A DNA stretch of 64,000 bases from Nitrososphaerota archaeon (GTDB taxonomy: Archaea > Thermoproteota > Nitrososphaeria > Conexivisphaerales > DTJL01): positions 62,001 through 126,000 of the forward strand of contig JAJPJS010000018.1 in assembly GCA_021324115.1 (NCBI GenBank), given 5' to 3'. The translations under genes and the position numbers were made by a program. The notes below the pieces were generated by a model. It ran no database searches, was not told the origin of the DNA, and worked only from the letters and a program-made list of their open reading frames with translations. Positions 1 through 7,983 of this stretch are shown piece by piece. The number at the start of each line of letters is the position of its first letter. The stretch's first letter is position 1.

Positions 1-1
1 G

Positions 2-616
2 TTGAATCCCAACAGCGCAGAAGCCCATTACAGATACGCTCTGCTGCTGCACAATCTGGGCAAGCATGATGAGGCCATCGAGGAAGCCAAGGTCGCCGAG
101 GAGCTGGATCCCCTATCTGTCTCTGTGACCCAGGTTTATGGGACGATCCTGTATTATGCTCTGCGCTACGGAGAAGCAATTCTGACCTTCCAGCGTGCGA
201 TTGAGATCGACCCTGGTGCCGCCCTGGCCCACAACAACATAGGATTGGCTTATTTTCAAACGGGTGATGCAGACAGAGGGCTGGCTGAAGTGAAGAAGGC
301 GATTGAATTGGACCCTGACAACGAAATGTTCAAAGTTGATCTTTGCTATATTTACACAAAGCTTGGCAAGACCGCCGAGGCTGCATCACTAGTTGAAGAA
401 GCGGAGAAGAGGTCACATCATGGCCATGTCTCTCCAGTGGCATTCGCCGGCATGTGCGCCTGCCTTGGGAAAGAAGACGAAGCGATGCAATGGCTTGAAA
501 AAGCATTTGCTCTGCATTCGCCTTATCTCTCTTCGCTCAAAACAGAAAGGTGGTTCGACCCGCTGAGGAAAAGAGAGGAGTTCACCGGGCTTCTGAAGAG
601 GATTCATTTGGCCTAA
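2..616 (+). CDS. TPR-repeat protein, C-terminal part
   Basis: The reading frame is open at the left edge of the window, so this is very probably the C-terminal part of a longer protein. The sequence holds about four tetratricopeptide repeats, with the usual W/LG-Y-A-P pattern visible around AHYRYALLLHNLGKHDEA and in a canonical repeat around residues 72-105. TPR arrays are protein-interaction scaffolds. No catalytic domain is visible in this part. The tail (around residues 160-200) resembles the ends of large TPR proteins fused to sensor or cyclase domains, but that is only a resemblance. It ends 5 bp from the convergent protease gene. Confidence 0.75.
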   Translation: MNPNSAEAHYRYALLLHNLGKHDEAIEEAKVAEELDPLSVSVTQVYGTILYYALRYGEAILTFQRAIEIDPGAALAHNNIGLAYFQTGDADRGLAEVKKAIELDPDNEMFKVDLCYIYTKLGKTAEAASLVEEAEKRSHHGHVSPVAFAGMCACLGKEDEAMQWLEKAFALHSPYLSSLKTERWFDPLRKREEFTGLLKRIHLA

Positions 617-621
617 GAGTT

Positions 622-1377
622 TCATCTCGTGATCTTGAATTTCCAAAAGTCGTGAGCAAGCTTTGCATCGAGAAGGTATTCGTATGGAATCGTAAAGTAT
701 CCGTTGATTCCCCACTCTCTCCCCCATGAGTTCCTGACTATGAACCAGCCGTTCAAATCATCATAACCGGCACAAAGCACCGCATGCAGGCCGATCGGTC
801 TTTCATTCTTCTTTGGCATCTTCAGATGTCCAGACCTTCTGACGGTTGCGCTTTGGAAGCTGGCAAATACCTTTATCCCAAACACAAACGGGAATCCCGT
901 GGCCAAACATGACTTGAGTTCGGCCAAATTATGCTTCATCCTTTCATACTCCACGGCCCTATAATGTCTGGCTGACCGGTAACACCTTTCTGGGGGCTTC
1001 TTGGCGAACTTTGTTTCCCGGTAGGGCCAAAGAGCTTCGGGACAATCTCCCTGCCTGATTATGGATTTGATTCCGTCTCTGATTCCAGCACCTGCATCCT
1101 TCGATACCTTCCCCTCGATGGCCCGTTCGTTGTAATAAATGAAAAGCCGTGAAGGTGTGAATACAGGTTTCACTCCCTGTACGATTTCGTCATACTCCAT
1201 CGCCCCCGCTATTGCGTTTGCGGTACAGCTGTTCAAATTGAGCTGATCGTATACCGGCGGCATGTTGGGTCGCAGGTCAACATTCTTGGGCAGCGATTTA
1301 ATTATATGCGAAGAAGGCGTGTAAATATGGTCTCTGCGGTCTGGTTCGTCCGGTACCCAACCAAAACCAAAACCCAT
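622..1377 (-). CDS. Papain-like cysteine protease (peptidase C1A family)
   Basis: This is a cysteine endopeptidase of the papain fold. The 251-residue sequence has the oxyanion Gln45 six residues before catalytic Cys51 (motif NSCTANA), His198 in the motif GLHAVLCAGYDD and Asn216 in VRNSWGREWG, in family order. There is no signal peptide and no evident long inhibitory propeptide, so it is probably made active or is cytosolic. That is inference. Related stand-alone C1 peptidases occur sporadically in archaea and bacteria. ATG start at 1377. It converges on the TPR gene. Confidence 0.88.
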   Translation of the reverse strand: MGFGFGWVPDEPDRRDHIYTPSSHIIKSLPKNVDLRPNMPPVYDQLNLNSCTANAIAGAMEYDEIVQGVKPVFTPSRLFIYYNERAIEGKVSKDAGAGIRDGIKSIIRQGDCPEALWPYRETKFAKKPPERCYRSARHYRAVEYERMKHNLAELKSCLATGFPFVFGIKVFASFQSATVRRSGHLKMPKKNERPIGLHAVLCAGYDDLNGWFIVRNSWGREWGINGYFTIPYEYLLDAKLAHDFWKFKITR

Positions 1378-1528
1378 GCTAACACATCATTCAAGTCCGC
1401 TATAAGACTTGGGGTAACGGATGCAATGAACCATCGCTGCCATGAATTCTTTTAACTTATACCTATCCACTCACTTTTCCCTCACACCGCGGTTTCAAAC
1501 GGGGAAGGAATTCGAACCAAAGACGGTG

Positions 1529-1552
1529 TGCGGCGAGCGAGATTTCGACCCT
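1529..1552 (-). repeat. Degenerate copy of the tRNA-Gly 3' end (possible att remnant)
   Basis: These 24 bases match the 3' end of the tRNA-Gly gene at 3353-3449 (acceptor strand, T stem and most of the T loop) in the same orientation, with about three differences. No 5' tRNA half is recognisable beside it. Integrases that use tRNA 3' ends as attachment sites leave exactly this kind of partial duplicate at the far side of the insert. The interval between the two copies holds the AbiE-like genes. Confidence 0.5.
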
Positions 1553-1829
1553 GAATCATGAGAGAAGCACCTTTGCAAGTGCTTCGGCACCGCTTGAGCA
1601 GCGTCAGCGAAGAGGTTTCTAAGCATGCGAGTTACACCCCAATATAGCGTAGGGATCAATAACGCGATCTTACTGGACTCGAAACAGGTCGGACTAAATT
1701 TCCAGTAATGAAACAGGTTGGTAATATTTTTGAAGTTGAGGTAAAGCAGTCTATCACAGATTAGATACAACATGCACATTCAACACAATTTCGATTCTAA
1801 TTCCAGATACCCATTCTAGGCATGCTTTC

Positions 1830-2120
1830 ATGCGCGTGTGCTTTTATAATAACAATCAACATGCACAGGTCAGCAAAGAAGTCAAGACGTTGGCTCTCCT
1901 GTCAATCATTTCGAGGCGAGGATACAACAGAGCAGATACCACGAAAAGGTTAGGACTCACGGAAAAGCAGATTTCAAGATATGTGCATGAGCTTCTCGCT
2001 GACGAGTATCTTGCGAGAGACGGTAATTCAGTGGTTATATCGGAGAAGGGAAAGAATCTCATCAAAGGTCTAACCGGCCCAAATAATGATCAATACGCTC
2101 TTCTCAGCAGGTCTGGGTGA
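1830..2120 (+). CDS. Small winged-helix DNA-binding protein
   Basis: Up to 96 residues long, with a helix-turn-helix around the sequence NRADTTKRLGLTEKQISRYVHEL followed by a wing (NSVVISEKGK). This is the layout of an MarR/ArsR-like transcription factor without an effector domain. A TATA-like TTTATAAT at 1843-1850 lies inside the longest frame, so the real start may be the TTG at 1890, giving 77 residues. The stop overlaps the next start (GTGA at 2117-2120), so it is probably translated with the AbiEi-like gene. It may be an additional regulator of that module (inference). Confidence 0.6.
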   Translation: MRVCFYNNNQHAQVSKEVKTLALLSIISRRGYNRADTTKRLGLTEKQISRYVHELLADEYLARDGNSVVISEKGKNLIKGLTGPNNDQYALLSRSG

Positions 2121-2860
2121 ATTCGACTCGTTGTTCGCTAATAACGAACATTAATAAAGTGGGACGAACATCAACCCGCAATATGAGGGTAACGAAGAAT
2201 ATATTCGAACCGAAGTCCTCAAGGGTTATCAGAATTCTCCTCTCTAACCCGGGCAAGTCATGGACCCTCAGGGAGCTGGCCGGCGAGGCGGGGATTAGCC
2301 TTGGGTATACGCATGCAGTCTGCTCAGCGCTCATCAACGGAGGGTACCTTGTCAGGAACGAAACGAACCAGTTGACGGTCGTTGACCCTCTGACCCTTCT
2401 CCGACGTTGGGCGGCCTATCACCAGTACAGCACTGCCAACACTTTCCTGGATTATTACTCATTCGAAAGGGAGGTCGACCGCCTGATAGAAGGATTCGGT
2501 AAAACCCGAGGTCGGTACGCGTTGACGGGCCTTTCCGGCGCTTGGTTGGTTGCACCTCACGTCAGACCGGTCATCGTCGAGGCTTACGTCAAAGGGAAGG
2601 AAGATGCTGGCGCGATCGCGGACCTACTGCGGCTAAAGCCCATCCCCAAGAACGGTAACGTCAGGTTCGTGCTTCCATATGATGAGGGGGTCTTTTATAG
2701 GGCTCAGAGCATAAAAGGTGTGAAAGTAGTTTCGAACACACAGCTGTACGTAGACCTCTTCAACAACCCAGCTAGAGGGGAGGAGGCATCTCAAGCGGTG
2801 TTGGACTTTATCAGAAATTCCTGGAGCAGGGTCCTGCTCGGTGGTTCCTCAAATGTATGA
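2117..2860 (+). CDS. AbiEi-like transcriptional regulator/antitoxin
   Basis: This 247-residue protein has an N-terminal winged helix (LRELAGEAGISLGYTHAVCSAL, about residues 52-75). After it comes the long C-terminal region typical of AbiEi-type regulators, including the late motif TQLYVDLFNNPARGEEAS, which closely follows the family pattern. In type IV systems AbiEi represses the operon and counteracts the nucleotidyltransferase AbiEii. The next gene has an AbiEii-like start, which supports the call. The start may be GTG 2117 (coupled to the previous gene) or ATG 2183, which has TTAATAAA 26 bp upstream. Family assignment is from motif memory, not a search. Confidence 0.7.
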   Translation: MNSTRCSLITNINKVGRTSTRNMRVTKNIFEPKSSRVIRILLSNPGKSWTLRELAGEAGISLGYTHAVCSALINGGYLVRNETNQLTVVDPLTLLRRWAAYHQYSTANTFLDYYSFEREVDRLIEGFGKTRGRYALTGLSGAWLVAPHVRPVIVEAYVKGKEDAGAIADLLRLKPIPKNGNVRFVLPYDEGVFYRAQSIKGVKVVSNTQLYVDLFNNPARGEEASQAVLDFIRNSWSRVLLGGSSNV

Positions 2861-3191
2861 CAAGAACCTGACGGAGGCTTCTAAAGGGGCGCTGGTCGAA
2901 CTCTGCATGGCTCTGAACCGGTATCGCAACGAATTCATGCTTGCTGGTGGATGGGCCCCCTTCTTCTTGACCAAAGGATACTTCGACCACTGTGGCTCTG
3001 TGGATGTGGACCTCGTCCTGAGGCCTAGGATAATGATCAGGTATTCTAGCATAAGGGAGGTGGTGAGCGGTCTGGATTATTCGCAGACGAACAACCCGCT
3101 TCCGTCAAGAATCTGGATAGTGTATTCAGAGTGCATACATACTTCGCAACCCTTCCGAGGCTTGTCCTCTGCGCCCTTGGCGCGTCTTTGA
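2853..3191 (+). pseudogene. AbiEii-like nucleotidyltransferase, truncated
   Basis: The first 85 or so residues fit an AbiEii-type nucleotidyltransferase. They include the GGWAPFF loop, then the Asp-x-Asp metal site in VDVDLVL, and then the motif YSQTNNP. Normal members run to about 250-300 residues. Here homology stops near base 3140, the frame runs on into unrelated sequence and ends at 3191 (113 residues from ATG 2853). The DNA past the junction reads sensibly on the other strand as an HTH remnant, so the gene was cut by recombination rather than by a point mutation. The toxin is probably inactive. It overlaps the AbiEi-like gene by 8 bases. Confidence 0.65.
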
Positions 3192-3216
3192 ACTCAGCTA
3201 TCTTCTTCTTGTCGCC

Positions 3217-3333
3217 TTAGGGTATACCGGAATCTCGGAGATGCGAGAGGGCCCAAACGACCCTTTTGTCGTACCCGTAGATGTCCGCTATCTGATTCGT
3301 GCTTCCAATGGATTTTTTCCACTTAAAAGACAT
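3217..3333 (-). pseudogene. Remnant of a small HTH protein beside tRNA-Gly
   Basis: The minus strand carries ATG at 3333 and 38 codons including the segment STNQIADIYGYDKRVVWALS, which looks like a helix-turn-helix. It stops with TAA at 3217-3219. In the same frame the following codons continue with lysine-rich, protein-like sequence (GDKKKIAEFKDAPR), suggesting a longer gene broken by this stop. It starts 20 bp after the tRNA-Gly 3' end, the classic position of genes carried on tRNA-targeting elements. I do not recognise the family. Confidence 0.4.
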
Positions 3334-3352
3334 CGCAGTGGACTCGTGGTTA

Positions 3353-3449
3353 TGGTGCGGCGAGCGGGATTTGGACCCGCGTTACCAGCGTGGCAGGCTG
3401 ATGTCCTAGACCAGGTTGTCTGGGTTGACGCCCTCTAGACGATCGCCGC
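3353..3449 (-). tRNA. tRNA-Gly (GCC) with a 19-nt D-loop intron
   Basis: The minus strand folds as a tRNA: acceptor GCGGCGA pairs with TCGCCGC, discriminator A, and an encoded CCA at 3353-3355. The anticodon loop is CTGCCAC (anticodon GCC). The T arm is GCGGG-TCCAAAT-CCCGC. The D loop carries 19 extra bases at 3416-3434. Around them the RNA forms a bulge-helix-bulge: GTCT pairs with AGAC, the 5' bulge is AG^A and the 3' bulge is AA^C. Cutting there leaves a normal D loop starting AGCCTGG. The intron lies in the D loop, not at the canonical position 37/38. Confidence 0.93.
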
Positions 3450-3477
3450 ACACTGGGAAGTCGAATTATTTGCTTAT

Positions 3478-4020
3478 TTATCGGTTATGGGATTCAGGCC
3501 AGGTCAGACTCGGATTTATGAACGGTATAAGCGCGAATACGATGGCATCTCTGTAGAGTTGTGTCCTGTCAATGGTGCCCTTGGTCAGTAATCCGACAGC
3601 TCCCGGCCCTCTTTTCGTGTCTTTCAATCCAGTGATTTCATCCATAGCGTCACCAAGCTCCTTTCCAGTATCTACAATTCTAAGTACTTCGAAGGGAATC
3701 GGAAACATGCCTGAAGCCGAGAAGGAGGTTCTTCCGTCCTTCGTCATCACGCATATGGCAGCGAATCCAAATTTCTTACCGTAAAAATCAATCAGGCCAC
3801 CTTCTATCCCGACGGAGTAATCTGAATCATGAGCCAGCAGTGCCTGCCTTGCTCTGTTTTGTGCTCCGACGAAAGTTTCTTCGCCGAAGGGTTGGTCAGA
3901 AACTCCGGAAGAGGCAGCCACACCGACCACCGTGGGCTCGAAGAATTTTTCGAAGGCCCGCCTTGCTGCTTCGATTTTGACCTTATTTGTACTCCCTACC
4001 GTTATCCTTGCCTTCTCCAT
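3478..4020 (-). CDS. Inosine/xanthosine triphosphatase (YjjX/DUF84 family)
   Basis: This is a house-cleaning NTPase that hydrolyses ITP and XTP. It begins with the family pattern VGSTNKVKIEAARRAF, followed by GVSDQPFGEE with the acidic metal site, GIEGG near residue 70, and GPGAVGLLTKG near the C terminus. The length of 180 residues is normal for the family. The ATG at 4020 is preferred over the TTG at 4035 because GGAGG lies 8 bases upstream and the family starts close to it. It is a single gene, downstream of and in line with the ECF operon across a 98-bp gap. Confidence 0.9.
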   Translation of the reverse strand: MEKARITVGSTNKVKIEAARRAFEKFFEPTVVGVAASSGVSDQPFGEETFVGAQNRARQALLAHDSDYSVGIEGGLIDFYGKKFGFAAICVMTKDGRTSFSASGMFPIPFEVLRIVDTGKELGDAMDEITGLKDTKRGPGAVGLLTKGTIDRTQLYRDAIVFALIPFINPSLTWPESHNR

Positions 4021-4118
4021 CCTGGATGCCTCCAATGTTGCGATTTATCAACTTGATTCAGCCGTCGTCGTTCTTAATCCAGTAAAATCAGATCCGGCTA
4101 CGTAAAACGGCAGCGGGA

Positions 4119-5147
4119 TTATCCGTAGCCTACACCACCACATGTGGAGCCTACGGCAGCATACGGTATTCCTCTTCCAAAGCCGTAAACGTTGGCTACC
4201 ACGGTCATCACCACAAGTGCAGCAAGGATGCCCCACATGATGTAGTCTCCGCGGGAAAATATCACGGGCCTGATGTATGTCCTGTCCTTAAATGCGCGAA
4301 ATGCGCGAGTGTCGGCAGAAATTGCCGTGTTTCGCGCCCCCCTGAAAAGGAAGGTCATCGCAGGCACAATTCCGCTCAGTGCCGCTCCAGCCAGATAGAA
4401 CACCTTGAGGGGGGAGGGGGCGTTGGACCCGTATCCCCTCATGAACTGGACCTTGACCGCGGTGTCCAGAGAATCAAATATCCTTGGCACCGTGCGCATT
4501 GCCACCACAAGAGAAAATATGATCAGTATGGGTAGCTTGACCTTTCTCAGCGCCCTGAGAATCTGTGAAGGGGTGCTGGTCATTATCAGTATCAGCGCAA
4601 CGATGAACACGGCCGCGGCCCTTGTAGCCACCTGCATCCCGTAAAATATGCCGCCAAGGGTGAGGAAAGGCTGGTACCCTATGAAAGTGAAGTATGCCGG
4701 CCAAGTCCAGATCGGACCCAGATTGCTGATATTCGTCACACTGGTTACACACTGATGGAAAAGTGCATATTCCAGCAGGGTGTACGGCGTGTTGGTGGCC
4801 CACCACCACATCAGCCCCACGGTGGACGAAAATGCAAGCGCGCCTCCGACCAGTATCTTCCTTCCTCCATTCTTCAGGGTCACGTATGTGAGAAGGGCTC
4901 CCAGGAGTATCGCCAGGTCTATCCACCACACGGTAAAGGCGACCACGAAGGTCACCACAATTGCAAGCGCAACCTTCGAGATGGGGTTCAGCCTGTAGTA
5001 GAACGTGGAGTGCTTCTGGTAGGACGAAATCTCCCTGAATCCTGTTAGCCCTATCGCGCCCAGAAGCAGGTAGAGAGGGAATGCAACATTGAAAAGAAAC
5101 AGAAACCAGCTGACAAAATTTACCACAAGCGCAGATAGAAGGCTCAT
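4119..5147 (-). CDS. ECF transporter transmembrane (T) component
   Basis: EcfT is the membrane scaffold that couples the two ATPases to a substrate-binding S component. The 342-residue protein has five to seven hydrophobic segments, the conserved central region with STPSQILRALRKVKLP, and the cytoplasmic coupling region with VQFMRGYGS and FRGARNTAISADTRAF. These resemble the Ala-Arg-Gly coupling helices of CbiQ/EcfT. Its ATG overlaps the ATPase stop by 4 bases (ATGA), so S, A and T form one operon. A paralogue lies at 11324-12223. Confidence 0.87.
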   Translation of the reverse strand: MSLLSALVVNFVSWFLFLFNVAFPLYLLLGAIGLTGFREISSYQKHSTFYYRLNPISKVALAIVVTFVVAFTVWWIDLAILLGALLTYVTLKNGGRKILVGGALAFSSTVGLMWWWATNTPYTLLEYALFHQCVTSVTNISNLGPIWTWPAYFTFIGYQPFLTLGGIFYGMQVATRAAAVFIVALILIMTSTPSQILRALRKVKLPILIIFSLVVAMRTVPRIFDSLDTAVKVQFMRGYGSNAPSPLKVFYLAGAALSGIVPAMTFLFRGARNTAISADTRAFRAFKDRTYIRPVIFSRGDYIMWGILAALVVMTVVANVYGFGRGIPYAAVGSTCGGVGYG

Positions 5148-6763
5148 CCGGACTGCACCTCGGTAACAAGTTTCGGCATGGGAAGCTCAGGATGCCTCAA
5201 ATAGAATTCCGTGGGAGGCACGATGGAGTAACGGTCCGATTCTCGGAACACCTCCTCCGGGGTGCCGTCCAGCACCTTTTTCCCCGAATTGATCACCACA
5301 ACGTTGTCGGCGTATTTGTAGACGAATTTTGCGTCATGGGTGACGATTATGAATGAATAACCTCTGTCTTTCAGCATGAGCAGCTCCTTACCGATCAGCT
5401 CCTTGTGGTAATGGTCCTGGCCGGACGTGGGTTCATCGAGCATGGCAATTTTGACACCCGAAGAAAGGGCAGCCGCCATGGCAACACGCCTTCTCTGCCC
5501 AACGCTCAGCATGAGAGGGTCTCTCTTCCTGACCGGCTGGAGAGAGAAGAGGGTCAGAAATTCTTCAACCCGTGCCTGGTAGTTCTTTTCATGCCGCTTC
5601 TTCATAGAATAGGCCACCTCGTCTTCGACACTCTTGTTGATCAGCATAAGGTCGAAACTCTGAGGCACATATGCAATGTACTTCCCCCTTTCCTGTATGG
5701 TTGACTTGCTGAGGTCCTTTCCATCGATGTAAAGCTGACTTTCGGAGAGCACATCCTTGTCCAGGAAGTTCATAATTGCCTTCAGGAACGTGGACTTGCC
5801 GGCACCATTTCGACCCATTACGGCCGTTATCTGCTTCTCTTTCAGCGACATTTCCGCGTCCACGAGCACCTTTCCGGCCGCCTGCACCTTGGCCTTGGCC
5901 TCCATGATTACCCTTCCGCCGGTGTCTCTCTTTGGAATTTCGAGCTCTATTCCGTCTTCAACTATTCTCTTTCTTATCGATTCGACATCCTCAGGGTCGA
6001 TTCCAAACTTCTTGGCATAGATGTAGTGTTCCGGGACATCCACCCCAGCCTCAAGTAATTGCTCGATATGATTTACAAGCTCGCTCTTCCTTATATCAAA
6101 AACCAGCCTTCCCTGGTCCACCAGTATGACCCGGTCGGCGAATGGAAGAACCCTTTCAAGCTTATGCTCTACGATTATGAGCGTATTCCTCCCCTTGAGA
6201 TGGGTAAGGGTTTCAAAAATCTGGGCAGTCCCCTCGGGGTCGATGTTGGAGGTGGGTTCGTCCATGATCAGCAGCTTGGGCCTCATCGATAAAACCGCGG
6301 CCAATGCAACCCTCTGCAGTTCACCACCAGAAAGCGTGTAGGTTTCCCTTTCAGCAAGGTTCGATATGCCTGTCGTGGACATCGCCTCGCCGACCCTTCG
6401 AAGTATATCATCAGGAGGGTAGCATAAATTCTCAGGACCAAATGCCACCTCCTCCTCCACCGTATAGTTCAGGACCTGAGTTTCTGGATCCTGGAGAAGA
6501 GTTCCAACTAGTGTCGAGAGCTGTGGCAGGGGTGTGTCCTTCACCGCCTTGCCATACACAGTTACGCCTGAAGGGTTGTTTCCCTTAAAGACGTGTGGTA
6601 TGATTCCATTGATGCAGTTCACCAGGGTGGATTTTCCTCCACCCGACTTTCCGACAACGAGTGCAACCTCTCCTTCCTGGACCGTGAACTGGTCCACTGC
6701 AAGGACATCCCTACCTGCCCCAGCATAATTGAAAGAAAGTTTGTTAATTTCTACGGGATTCAT
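5144..6763 (-). CDS. ECF transporter ATPase with two fused ABC domains
   Basis: This 539-residue protein is a tandem of the EcfA and EcfA' nucleotide-binding domains, which power vitamin or metal uptake. The first half has Walker A GKSGGGKS (38-45), signature LSGGELQRVALA and Walker B LLIMDEPTS. The second half has Walker A GRNGAGKS, a slightly divergent signature LSVGQRRRVAMA and Walker B IAMLDEPTS. Fusion guarantees one copy of each half per transporter. It overlaps the S-component stop and the T-component start by 4 bases each, so the three are translationally coupled. Confidence 0.94.
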   Translation of the reverse strand: MNPVEINKLSFNYAGAGRDVLAVDQFTVQEGEVALVVGKSGGGKSTLVNCINGIIPHVFKGNNPSGVTVYGKAVKDTPLPQLSTLVGTLLQDPETQVLNYTVEEEVAFGPENLCYPPDDILRRVGEAMSTTGISNLAERETYTLSGGELQRVALAAVLSMRPKLLIMDEPTSNIDPEGTAQIFETLTHLKGRNTLIIVEHKLERVLPFADRVILVDQGRLVFDIRKSELVNHIEQLLEAGVDVPEHYIYAKKFGIDPEDVESIRKRIVEDGIELEIPKRDTGGRVIMEAKAKVQAAGKVLVDAEMSLKEKQITAVMGRNGAGKSTFLKAIMNFLDKDVLSESQLYIDGKDLSKSTIQERGKYIAYVPQSFDLMLINKSVEDEVAYSMKKRHEKNYQARVEEFLTLFSLQPVRKRDPLMLSVGQRRRVAMAAALSSGVKIAMLDEPTSGQDHYHKELIGKELLMLKDRGYSFIIVTHDAKFVYKYADNVVVINSGKKVLDGTPEEVFRESDRYSIVPPTEFYLRHPELPMPKLVTEVQSG

Positions 6764-7572
6764 TGTCCAAGGGCTCTGGCTATCCGGTTGGCCACGACAC
6801 CCGCAAATCCGCCCACTATAACTCCGCCAGGGATGAACGCTGAGAGCAAAAAGTAGATAGTTTGCCAGTTAACCGTACCTCCTGTCAGGAAGGGAGCAAA
6901 GAACCCATCGTAAAACAACGGGTCGGGGAATGAGAACAAAAATCCTATGATCGCGCCTTCGATCACCATTAGGGCGACGAGCTTAGATGAGGATGCACTT
7001 GTTTGTGTCACTGTTGCAGTAGCCTGACCCTCTGGTGAAGTGGTCGCGATCTGGGCTGAGGCCTTGAGAGAACTCTTTACCGCGAATATGTTTCCACCTG
7101 TGACGGCTATCATAAGGTCAAGGAACAATCCATAGGTTAAAGCTTCGTAAAAGAAGTAGATCGGTTCTCCGCCGAATCCATAGTGGAACAGATCGCCAAG
7201 GAATGAATACACGACAAAAGAAATCATGCCAACTCCGACTTTTCTTACGAGGGCGGCAACAACCATCATTGTCAGTAACTGTCCGCCCCAGAACCCGATC
7301 GAGATGTATGTTGAAAGGCCTCTGGGAATGAATCCTCCAAGGAATGCTCCTATGAAGAACTCCCAGACCACAGCAAAAGCCGCACCGATGCCTATGAATA
7401 CGTAATCGAGCGTGGTGAATGAGCCGAGACCACCGGTCTTCTTACCGAGTACGAATGCTACGGCGAGAGCGATAAGGAAGTAGGCCACAATGATTTCCCA
7501 AGGTATCTGGCCAGGAACGCCAACCGCGCCGCTGATGCCATTGAAGGCCAACGTCGGTCGCACTGAAAACAT
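6760..7572 (-). CDS. ECF transporter S-component-like membrane protein
   Basis: This 270-residue protein has about six or seven membrane helices and a Ser/Thr-rich cytoplasmic linker near residues 170-195 (TSPEGQATATVTQTSASSS). Its position as first gene of an S-A-T operon, with 4-base overlaps, identifies it as the substrate-specificity subunit. The sequence does not let me name the substrate. Helices rich in Gly and aromatic residues (IGFWGGQ, GDLFHYGFGGEP) are typical of S components. It is larger than most S components (170-210 residues), the excess being the linker and an extra C-terminal helix pair. ATG at 7572. Confidence 0.72.
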   Translation of the reverse strand: MFSVRPTLAFNGISGAVGVPGQIPWEIIVAYFLIALAVAFVLGKKTGGLGSFTTLDYVFIGIGAAFAVVWEFFIGAFLGGFIPRGLSTYISIGFWGGQLLTMMVVAALVRKVGVGMISFVVYSFLGDLFHYGFGGEPIYFFYEALTYGLFLDLMIAVTGGNIFAVKSSLKASAQIATTSPEGQATATVTQTSASSSKLVALMVIEGAIIGFLFSFPDPLFYDGFFAPFLTGGTVNWQTIYFLLSAFIPGGVIVGGFAGVVANRIARALGQ

Positions 7573-7983
7573 ATTAAATGCTAATAAACTTTTATTTTTG
7601 TCTGTGCTAAATAATAAATAACAAGCACGAAATTCGTACCGTCTTCAACAATAAACGTTCCCGGTACTGATTTCAGTGTCCGGATCATATTGAAAGGATT
7701 TGACTTGATCGTTGAGAAATACAGTTGTTTCACGCACACGGACTGAAATCCAAATCAATTATGTTCTCTCTTGTATATTCAAGTTTTCTATCAGTCTTCA
7801 ATTCGCACGTGACTATTTCCATCCTTGCGGATAGTATTTTGAATTGTCAATTTTTTGCCTCGTTGGACGATTCCCAAGGCCCTTAATGAGTCAAAACGCC
7901 GATGATAATCATGTTGTCGAACAATAAATATCATCACTCTATCAAATAAATGGTTAAAAAAGAGTGTTCTGATAGATAAGGCA
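7573..7983. other. Divergent intergenic region with an inverted repeat
   Basis: This AT-rich 411-bp spacer lies between the ECF operon (leftward) and the 7984 gene (rightward), so it must hold both promoters. An imperfect inverted repeat is visible: GATTTCAGTGTCCG at 7669-7682 and CGGACTGAAATC at 7739-7750. The arms match over 12 bases with two extra bases in the left arm. No gene and no TPP- or B12-riboswitch consensus was found. Confidence 0.4.

Noticed and set aside
1495-1779. Minus-strand frame of 94 codons
   Set aside because: No domain or promoter is visible, the composition is odd, and it runs through the tRNA-like fragment.
7573-7983. Possible riboswitch upstream of the ECF transporter
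   Set aside because: I looked for TPP and cobalamin consensus pieces and found none. Only an inverted repeat is supported.
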